The notes under the pieces are model-generated. The model worked only from the letters and a program-made list of their open reading frames with translations, had not been told where the DNA came from and searched no databases. The translations under genes were made by a program, and so were the position numbers. From an uncultured Collinsella sp. (GTDB lineage: Bacteria; Actinomycetota; Coriobacteriia; Coriobacteriales; Coriobacteriaceae), in NCBI GenBank assembly GCA_900752345.1, contig CAADVA010000238.1, forward strand, positions 1-5,127: a stretch of 5,127 nt of DNA, given 5' to 3'. How positions within the stretch are numbered: position 1 is the first letter of the stretch; each line of letters begins with the position of its first letter. Positions 1 through 3,773 of the stretch are shown piece by piece.

Positions 1-198
1 CCCGATGCTCTGATCGTGACTCCGGGTGTGCGTCCGGTGGGTGCCGCCTTAGGCGACCAGTCCCGCGTGGCGACGCCTTCCCAGGCTATCGAGCGCGGTG
101 CGAGCCACATTGTGGTGGGCCGTCCCATCACCGGCGCCGACGATCCGGTTGCCGCCTTTGACGCTATTGTCGCCGAGCTGGTCGAAAACGTCGCGTAA
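1..198 (+). CDS. pyrF: Orotidine 5'-phosphate decarboxylase, C-terminal part (5' end outside window)
   Basis: PyrF decarboxylates orotidine 5'-monophosphate to UMP, the last step of de novo pyrimidine synthesis, in the cytosol. Frame 1 is open from the first base and gives 65 residues before a TAA stop. Two hallmarks of the family's C-terminus are visible: VTPGVRP (codons 6-12) followed by LGDQSRVATPSQAI, and the phosphate-binding stretch VVGRPIT near codons 38-44, followed by a DP-A-A pair typical of the last helix. A GTG at 16 could be mistaken for a start, but the homologous residues continue upstream of it, so the gene is cut by the window edge. PyrF is usually about 230-310 residues, so most of the protein, including the catalytic Lys/Asp region, lies outside. 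Its nearness to mihF and gmk matches actinobacterial gene order. I see no damage in the visible part. Confidence 0.93.
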   Translation, partial: PDALIVTPGVRPVGAALGDQSRVATPSQAIERGASHIVVGRPITGADDPVAAFDAIVAELVENVA

Positions 199-243
199 AA
201 GATTCCCCTAAGTCACCACTTTTGGGTCTCAATAGCACAAATT

Positions 244-301
244 AGCCCCTGTGCCTGCGTAAACTTTCCCATCCTTTGTGTGGAATCGCAGGTCAGGGGC
301 T
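244..301 (+). repeat. Extended imperfect hairpin downstream of pyrF
   Basis: The arm at 244-259 (AGCCCCTGTGCCTGCG) pairs with 287-301 (CGCAGGTCAGGGGCT), giving 8 plus 6 base pairs around a small internal loop (TG opposite T at 252-253/293). A second short stem inside the spacer (266-272 with 278-285, one bulged T) nearly closes the whole 58 nt into one rod. It begins 46 nt after the pyrF stop. The position suggests a transcript end for the pyrimidine genes, but the bases after the stem (TTAACTTTGGG) are not a proper U-run, so a classical Rho-independent terminator is not clear. It could instead be an mRNA-stabilising structure or a small structured RNA element. The pairing is seen directly; the role is inference. 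Confidence 0.6.
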
Positions 302-360
302 TAACTTTGGGCGCAGTATATTGCACTTTTTGCGGGTATCGTCTAACCTATGGAGCCGCG

Positions 361-399
361 ATTGGGCATTTTGTACGTTCTACGTGCTAAAATGCCAAT
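361..399 (+). promoter_or_regulatory. Dyad around the likely mihF promoter (candidate operator)
   Basis: The left arm ATTGGGCATTTT (361-372) is complementary to the right arm AAAATGCCAAT (389-399) with a single bulged G at 366. Inside, 373-378 pairs with 382-387 (one G-T pair) around a TCT loop, so the structure holds about 17 pairs in 39 nt. It lies 39 bp before the mihF start codon. The right arm overlaps an extended -10 motif (TGCTAAAAT, 385-393). If that promoter is used, the dyad is mostly untranscribed and would act as DNA, for example as a binding site for a repressor or for a nucleoid protein. If a more distal promoter is used, it becomes a hairpin in the 5' leader. The symmetry is seen; the regulator is unknown. 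Confidence 0.5.
385..393 (+). promoter_or_regulatory. Likely extended -10 promoter of the mihF operon
   Basis: TGCTAAAAT is an extended -10 element (TG, one base, then TAAAAT, five of six bases matching TATAAT). The expected start of transcription is near 400, which leaves a leader of roughly 38 nt with the ribosome binding site. No good -35 box is found 16-18 bp upstream (the sequence there is GGGCATT-like), which is acceptable for an extended -10 promoter. A weaker alternative -10, TATAAC at 412-417, also lacks a -35 and would leave a very short leader. This is a prediction from sequence only. Confidence 0.42.
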
Positions 400-427
400 T
401 ATTGAATCAGATATAACCCAACTATTT

Positions 428-432
428 GGAGG
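428..432 (+). promoter_or_regulatory. Ribosome binding site of mihF
   Basis: GGAGG lies 5 nt before the ATG at 438. It fixes the start at that ATG rather than at the in-frame TTG at 426, which overlaps the site itself. Confidence 0.85.
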
Positions 433-437
433 TACGA

Positions 438-746
438 ATGGCACTCCCTCAGCTTACCGATGAGCAGCGCAAGCAGGCTCTTGAGAAGGCTGCTGCCGCA
501 CGTCACGCCCGCGCTGAGCTTCGCGAGCAGATCAAGAAGGGCGAGAAGTCCCTCGAGTCCGTGCTCAACTCCGATGACCCCATCGCTTCCCGCATGAAGG
601 TTTCCACCCTCATCGAGTCTCTTCCTGGTTATGGCAAGGCCAAGGCCGCCAAGATCATGGAGGAGCTCGGTATCTCCGCTACCCGTCGCGTCCAGGGCCT
701 CGGCGTCCGTCAGCGCGAGCAGCTCCTCGAGCAGCTGACCAAATAA
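438..746 (+). CDS. mihF: Actinobacterial integration host factor (mIHF)
   Basis: mIHF is a small DNA-binding, nucleoid-associated protein first known as the host factor for mycobacteriophage L5 integration. It is unrelated in sequence to the HU/IHF heterodimer of proteobacteria. The product has 102 residues and starts MALPQLTDEQR, the family's typical N-terminus, followed by a long basic helix (about residues 8-35, rich in Ala, Arg, Lys and Glu). Then come MKVSTLIESLPGYGKAKA (53-70), the helix-turn-helix-like DNA-contact segment, and a basic tail with RRVQGLGVRQR (83-93). The length matches the short actinobacterial form. The start is fixed by GGAGG five bases upstream. Codons are strongly biased (all Glu codons are GAG and all but the last Lys codon are AAG), as expected for an abundant protein. 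It is first in the operon, directly abutting gmk, as in other actinobacteria. Confidence 0.93.
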   Translation: MALPQLTDEQRKQALEKAAAARHARAELREQIKKGEKSLESVLNSDDPIASRMKVSTLIESLPGYGKAKAAKIMEELGISATRRVQGLGVRQREQLLEQLTK

Positions 747-1316
747 GTGAGCGCTCAGGATTCCAAGCTCTTTGTGATTTCTGGACCGTCAGGCGCAGGC
801 AAGGGTACGCTCGTCACTCGTGTGCGCGAGCGCCGCTCGAACCTGGGCCTGACGGTTTCGGCTACCACGCGAGCACCACGCAAAGGTGAGGTCGACGGCG
901 TCAACTACTTTTTTCTGACGCGCGAGGAGTTCGACCGCCGCGTGGCAAACGGTGAGTTTGTTGAGTGGGCCGAGGTCCACGGTAACTGCTACGGCACATT
1001 GGTGAGCGAGGTCACATCCAAGCTCGCCTCGGGCGCGTCTCTTATTTTGGAGATCGATGTCCAGGGCGCCCTGCAGGTGAAGGAGCGTTTCCCCGAGGCC
1101 GTGCTGATCTTTATCAAGCCGCCTTCGCTTGAGGTACTCCGCGAGCGTCTAGTCGGTCGCGGTACCGAGACGCCCGAGACGATTGAGCTGCGTATGGCAA
1201 ACGCCGCCGATGAGCTTGCCCTTGCCGACCGCTACGACGACGTCGTGGTTAATGACGATCTCGACCGCGCGACCGATGAGCTCGTTCGCGTTCTCGATAT
1301 GCATGAAAGGATCTGA
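747..1316 (+). CDS. gmk: Guanylate kinase
   Basis: Gmk transfers a phosphate from ATP to GMP, giving GDP for nucleic-acid synthesis and for recycling of guanine nucleotides, in the cytosol. The 189-residue product has the P-loop SGPSGAGKGT (residues 12-21), the GMP-binding segment TTRAPRKGEVDGVNYFF (40-56), EWAEVHGNCYGT (73-84), EIDVQGA (102-108) and the lid region with VGRGTETPE and RM (136-150). It is slightly shorter than the E. coli enzyme (207 residues), the difference being at the C-terminus; all catalytic motifs are present. The start is a GTG immediately after the mihF stop (TAA-GTG, no gap). No clear Shine-Dalgarno sequence precedes it, so translation probably depends on ribosomes that finish mihF. 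No upstream in-frame start gives a better N-terminus. Position 81 is Cys where Tyr is common (NYYGT); this is probably neutral. Confidence 0.97.
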   Translation: MSAQDSKLFVISGPSGAGKGTLVTRVRERRSNLGLTVSATTRAPRKGEVDGVNYFFLTREEFDRRVANGEFVEWAEVHGNCYGTLVSEVTSKLASGASLILEIDVQGALQVKERFPEAVLIFIKPPSLEVLRERLVGRGTETPETIELRMANAADELALADRYDDVVVNDDLDRATDELVRVLDMHERI

Positions 1317-1321
1317 GGTCC

Positions 1322-1603
1322 GTGTCCGTTGTAAAGCCTTGCATTGACGATCTTCTGGAGAAGACCGATCACAACCGCTTCCTGCTTGCTTCGCTTGCCT
1401 CCAAGCGCGCCTGCGATATTAACAGCATGCTGCGTGGCCAGCACAACCGCGTGCTTGCCGTCCAGGATGTTGATGACATCACCATCGGGCTTTCCGGTGC
1501 CGATACCATTTCGATGGCTATGGACGAGATTGTCGACGGCGACATCTCTTACGACGAGGCCCGTTACGAGAAGGCGCTCGGCCACAAGGTTGCTGAAGCC
1601 TAA
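1322..1603 (+). CDS. rpoZ: RNA polymerase omega subunit
   Basis: Omega is the small RNA polymerase subunit that wraps the C-terminal end of beta-prime and helps assembly of the enzyme. The 93-residue product begins MSVVKPCIDDLLEKTDHNRFLLASLASKRACDI, matching the conserved omega core: P-IDDLLEKTD, then LASKRA at residues 25-30, then the D-IN segment. The rest is an acidic, helical C-terminal part. The length is within the family's range (about 70-110). The start is GTG, five bases after the gmk stop. A possible ribosome binding site is AAAGG at 1306-1310 or GAGG at 1315-1318; the second is close to the start. The gene follows gmk as in many bacteria, so guanine nucleotide supply and transcription machinery are co-expressed. 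Whether this omega forms part of a ppGpp-binding site cannot be judged here. Confidence 0.93.
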   Translation: MSVVKPCIDDLLEKTDHNRFLLASLASKRACDINSMLRGQHNRVLAVQDVDDITIGLSGADTISMAMDEIVDGDISYDEARYEKALGHKVAEA

Positions 1604-2848
1604 ATGGCGGCTCGCGTCTGCCTGGTCCACTATCACGAGGTTGGACTGAAGGGTAAGAACCGCGCACATTTTGAGCATATCCTCATGGATAACATCAAGG
1701 CGGCCTTGGCCGCCTTTTCCGTGAATGCCGTGTCTCGAATTTCCGGTTATATCCTCGTGACCTTTAACGAGCATCAGGCCGACGAGGCGGCGCGTGTCAT
1801 TCGCACCGTCCCCGGCGTTGCTCGCGTGTCTTTGGCGTATCACACCAATCGCGACCCTCAGGAGTACTGTGCCGCCGCCGTGAAGGCGCTGCGCGAGTTT
1901 GGTTCCTTCGATTCGTTTAAGGTGCACGCCAAGCGCTCCAATACCGACTATGAGCTCACCTCGATTGACATCAACCGTCAGGTGGGCGAGGTGTTGTGTG
2001 AGGCCTTCCCCGATAAAAAGGTTCAAATGCACGACCCCGATGCGATGGTGCACGTATTGGTGGTCCAGGGTAGCGTTTATGTGTACGCGCGCTCCGAGCG
2101 CGGTGTAGGCGGTCTACCGGTGGGTTCTGCCGGTAAGGTCGTGACGCTGCTTTCTTCGGGTATCGATTCCCCGGTGGCGACCTGGATGCTCGCGCGTCGC
2201 GGCGCGGTGTGCGTGCCGGTGCATTTTTCCGGTCGTCCGCAGACACCCGATACGAGCGAGTATTTGGTGCAGGACATCATCCGTGCGCTTGAGCCGGGTG
2301 TCCAGATCGGCCGCCTGTACGTGGTGCCGTTTGGCGATTGTCAGCGTGAGATCTCGGTGACCTGCCCCAGCAACCTGCGCGTGATCATGTACCGTCGCAT
2401 TATGTATTCGGTTGCCGAGCGCATTGCGCATATCGAGGGCGCCAAGGCTATTGTGACCGGTGAATCGCTCGGTCAGGTTGCTTCCCAGACGCTCGAGAAC
2501 ATCATGGCCGTCAACGAGGCCGTCAAGATCCCCGTGTTCCGCCCGCTGATTGGTTCGGACAAGCAGGAGATCATCGCGCGTGCCGAGGAAATCGGTACCT
2601 TCGATATCTCGACCGAAGCTGCTCCCGATTGCTGCACGCTCTTTATGCCGCGCCGCCCCGAGACGCACGCCAAACTCGATGCCGTGCATGAGGCGTGGGA
2701 GCTGTTCGATCACGAGGAGATGATTGAGCGCTTGCTCAAGCAGACCGAGTACATCGACTTCGAGAGCAATACGTATAAGGCCCCTAAGACCTTAAAACGC
2801 AAACATTCCGAGCTCGCTCCACGTGAGATTTACCAAGATCACGAATAA
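1604..2848 (+). CDS. thiI: tRNA 4-thiouridine synthase / sulfurtransferase ThiI, no rhodanese domain
   Basis: ThiI adenylates uridine 8 of tRNA and exchanges oxygen for sulfur to form 4-thiouridine; in some bacteria it also passes sulfur to the thiazole of thiamine. The 414-residue product has an N-terminal ferredoxin-like region with HYHEVGLKGKNRAHFE (9-24), a THUMP tRNA-binding domain (roughly 60-165), and a PP-loop ATPase domain with LLSSGIDSPVA (182-192). Further on are TGESLGQVASQTLENI and RPLIG, typical of the family, and a Cys pair at 343-344 in DCCTLF, at the place of the active-site Cys344 of E. coli ThiI. There is no C-terminal rhodanese domain, as in Bacillus and other short ThiI proteins, so a cysteine desulfurase must give sulfur directly; none is encoded here. 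Ser185 replaces the first Gly of the usual SGGxDS loop. The ATG abuts the rpoZ stop (TAA-ATG) with no good ribosome binding site, suggesting coupled translation. It is the last gene before a terminator. Confidence 0.95.
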   Translation: MAARVCLVHYHEVGLKGKNRAHFEHILMDNIKAALAAFSVNAVSRISGYILVTFNEHQADEAARVIRTVPGVARVSLAYHTNRDPQEYCAAAVKALREFGSFDSFKVHAKRSNTDYELTSIDINRQVGEVLCEAFPDKKVQMHDPDAMVHVLVVQGSVYVYARSERGVGGLPVGSAGKVVTLLSSGIDSPVATWMLARRGAVCVPVHFSGRPQTPDTSEYLVQDIIRALEPGVQIGRLYVVPFGDCQREISVTCPSNLRVIMYRRIMYSVAERIAHIEGAKAIVTGESLGQVASQTLENIMAVNEAVKIPVFRPLIGSDKQEIIARAEEIGTFDISTEAAPDCCTLFMPRRPETHAKLDAVHEAWELFDHEEMIERLLKQTEYIDFESNTYKAPKTLKRKHSELAPREIYQDHE

Positions 2849-2858
2849 TGTTGTGTAT

Positions 2859-2894
2859 AGACCGTCGGTGATTTTGCATCGTCGGTCTTTTTCT
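2859..2894 (+). terminator. Rho-independent terminator of the mihF-gmk-rpoZ-thiI operon
   Basis: The arm at 2859-2870 (AGACCGTCGGTG) pairs with 2877-2888 (CATCGTCGGTCT) over 12 positions, with one T-T mismatch and one G-T pair, around the loop ATTTTG. A T-run (2888-2892, then CT) follows at once. It starts 10 nt after the thiI stop. This is the clear end of the operon and separates it from comEA. Confidence 0.92.
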
Positions 2895-2963
2895 ATCTGG
2901 ACATTAGGCGATAAACGGTTCATTTGTCGACGTGTGCCTGAATAAATGGACACTTTTCCGCAA

Positions 2964-2998
2964 GGTTTTGGTCAGCTTTTGGTTTGACCGCGAAAACC
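2964..2998 (+). repeat. Imperfect inverted repeat upstream of comEA
   Basis: The arm GGTTTTGGTCA (2964-2974) pairs with TGACC (2985-2989) and AAAACC (2993-2998), giving 11 pairs with a 3-nt bulge (GCG, 2990-2992) and a 10-nt loop. No T-run follows, so it is not a terminator. It lies 64 bp before the comEA start and could be an operator or a leader hairpin; both are inference. The rest of 2895-3062 holds no small gene I can support and no convincing -35/-10 pair. A shorter dyad (GTGTGCC at 2932-2938 with GGACAC at 2948-2953, one bulged base) lies just upstream. Confidence 0.4.
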
Positions 2999-3048
2999 GG
3001 TGTGGGCGTGCGGAGGCTGCGGCGTTCGTTTCCTGACACGATGGTGTT

Positions 3049-3054
3049 GGGAGG
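3049..3054 (+). promoter_or_regulatory. Ribosome binding site of comEA
   Basis: GGGAGG stands 8 nt before the ATG at 3063. It decides the start against the in-frame GTG at 3000, which would add 21 residues of Cys/Trp-rich sequence unlike a ComEA N-terminus. Confidence 0.85.
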
Positions 3055-3062
3055 TGTTTGCT

Positions 3063-3773
3063 ATGGCGCAGCGCGAGCAACACGAACGGGTTAAACGGAT
3101 GGACCGCTGGGCAGAAAAGCTGCTCGGCCATAAGGCGATGGTCGTGGCGATCCTGGTTGTCATTGCCGCCGCGAGCGGCTTGGCGATGGCAGGTTTTGGT
3201 GGTCACTCCAGCGACGTATCGTTTGAGCGTAGTGATGAGGCGAGCGCCTCGGATGTGCGCGGGGCCGGGGATGCCTCTCCTGACGATGCCGATGAGCCGT
3301 CTGCCAAGAGCTCCTCTGCTGCCGAGGTGTACGTCGATGTTGATGGCGCCGTTGTGAAGCCTGGCGTGTACCGGCTTAAAGATGGAGCACGGGTGTCCCA
3401 GGCGATTGATGCCGCCGGAGGGCTTACGGCCGAGGCGGATGTGACGGTTCTTAACCGTGCGTCCAAGATCACCGATGGTCAAAAGATCTATGTGCCGACG
3501 GTGGGGGAGCAACAAACGGCTGCGGCCGTCGGCGCCGCCGAAAGCAGTGCTTCCACGACCCCTGGTACAGGGTCTTCGTCGGGACTTGTGAATATCAATA
3601 CGGGAAGTGCGGCGGAGCTGCAGACGCTTTCGGGCATCGGGCCTTCTATGGCCCAGTCAATTATCGACGAACGGACGCAAAACGGGGCCTTTGCCTCGGT
3701 CGATGACCTTATGCGCGTATCGGGGATCGGTGAGAAGAAACTCGCCAAAATTAAAGATTGCATCTGCGTATGA
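3063..3773 (+). CDS. comEA: Competence DNA receptor ComEA (SLBB plus helix-hairpin-helix)
   Basis: ComEA binds incoming double-stranded DNA outside the cytoplasmic membrane during natural transformation and passes it to ComEC. The 236-residue product shows, in order: a charged cytosolic tail (1-25), one membrane segment (about 26-45), an acidic Ser/Ala/Asp-rich linker (46-88), an SLBB domain starting VYVDVDGAVVKPGVYRL (89-105) and ending near IYVPTVGE (142-149), and a second Ser/Thr/Gly linker. A C-terminal DNA-binding region begins LVNINTGSAAELQTLSGIG (175-193) and has two helix-hairpin-helix turns, SGIGPSMA (190-197) and SGIGEKKL (220-227). This is the full Gram-positive ComEA architecture. 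The protein ends DCICV, where a CIC pair replaces the usual hydrophobic/aromatic end. It starts a new unit after the thiI terminator and overlaps comEC by 4 bp. Natural competence of the host is inferred only; the pilus and ATPase genes are not in this window. Confidence 0.95.
   Translation: MAQREQHERVKRMDRWAEKLLGHKAMVVAILVVIAAASGLAMAGFGGHSSDVSFERSDEASASDVRGAGDASPDDADEPSAKSSSAAEVYVDVDGAVVKPGVYRLKDGARVSQAIDAAGGLTAEADVTVLNRASKITDGQKIYVPTVGEQQTAAAVGAAESSASTTPGTGSSSGLVNINTGSAAELQTLSGIGPSMAQSIIDERTQNGAFASVDDLMRVSGIGEKKLAKIKDCICV

Noticed and set aside
313..324. Near-palindrome GCAGTATATTGC as an operator
   Set aside because: Twelve bases with one wobble pair is too short to stand out from chance without a conserved counterpart.
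321..349. A possible promoter TTGCAC, 17 bp, TAACCT upstream of mihF
   Set aside because: Both boxes match the consensus at only three of six positions. The extended -10 at 385-393 is a better candidate, though this one cannot be excluded as a distal start.
1232..2053. A 273-codon open frame on the - strand across rpoZ and thiI
   Set aside because: It lies antisense to two well-identified genes, its product is low-complexity and has no recognisable domain, and long antisense frames are common in GC-rich coding DNA.
2114..2713. A 199-codon open frame on the - strand inside thiI
   Set aside because: It is entirely antisense to conserved thiI sequence, with no ribosome binding site or family features.
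3000..3062. Extended N-terminus of ComEA from a GTG at 3000
   Set aside because: The GGGAGG site before the ATG at 3063 is well placed, and the added residues (WACGGCGVRF and following) look like translated intergenic DNA.
2904..3515. A 203-codon open frame on the - strand over the comEA promoter region and comEA
   Set aside because: Most of it is antisense to the SLBB-containing part of comEA; the composition (many His and Arg) is that of a shadow frame.
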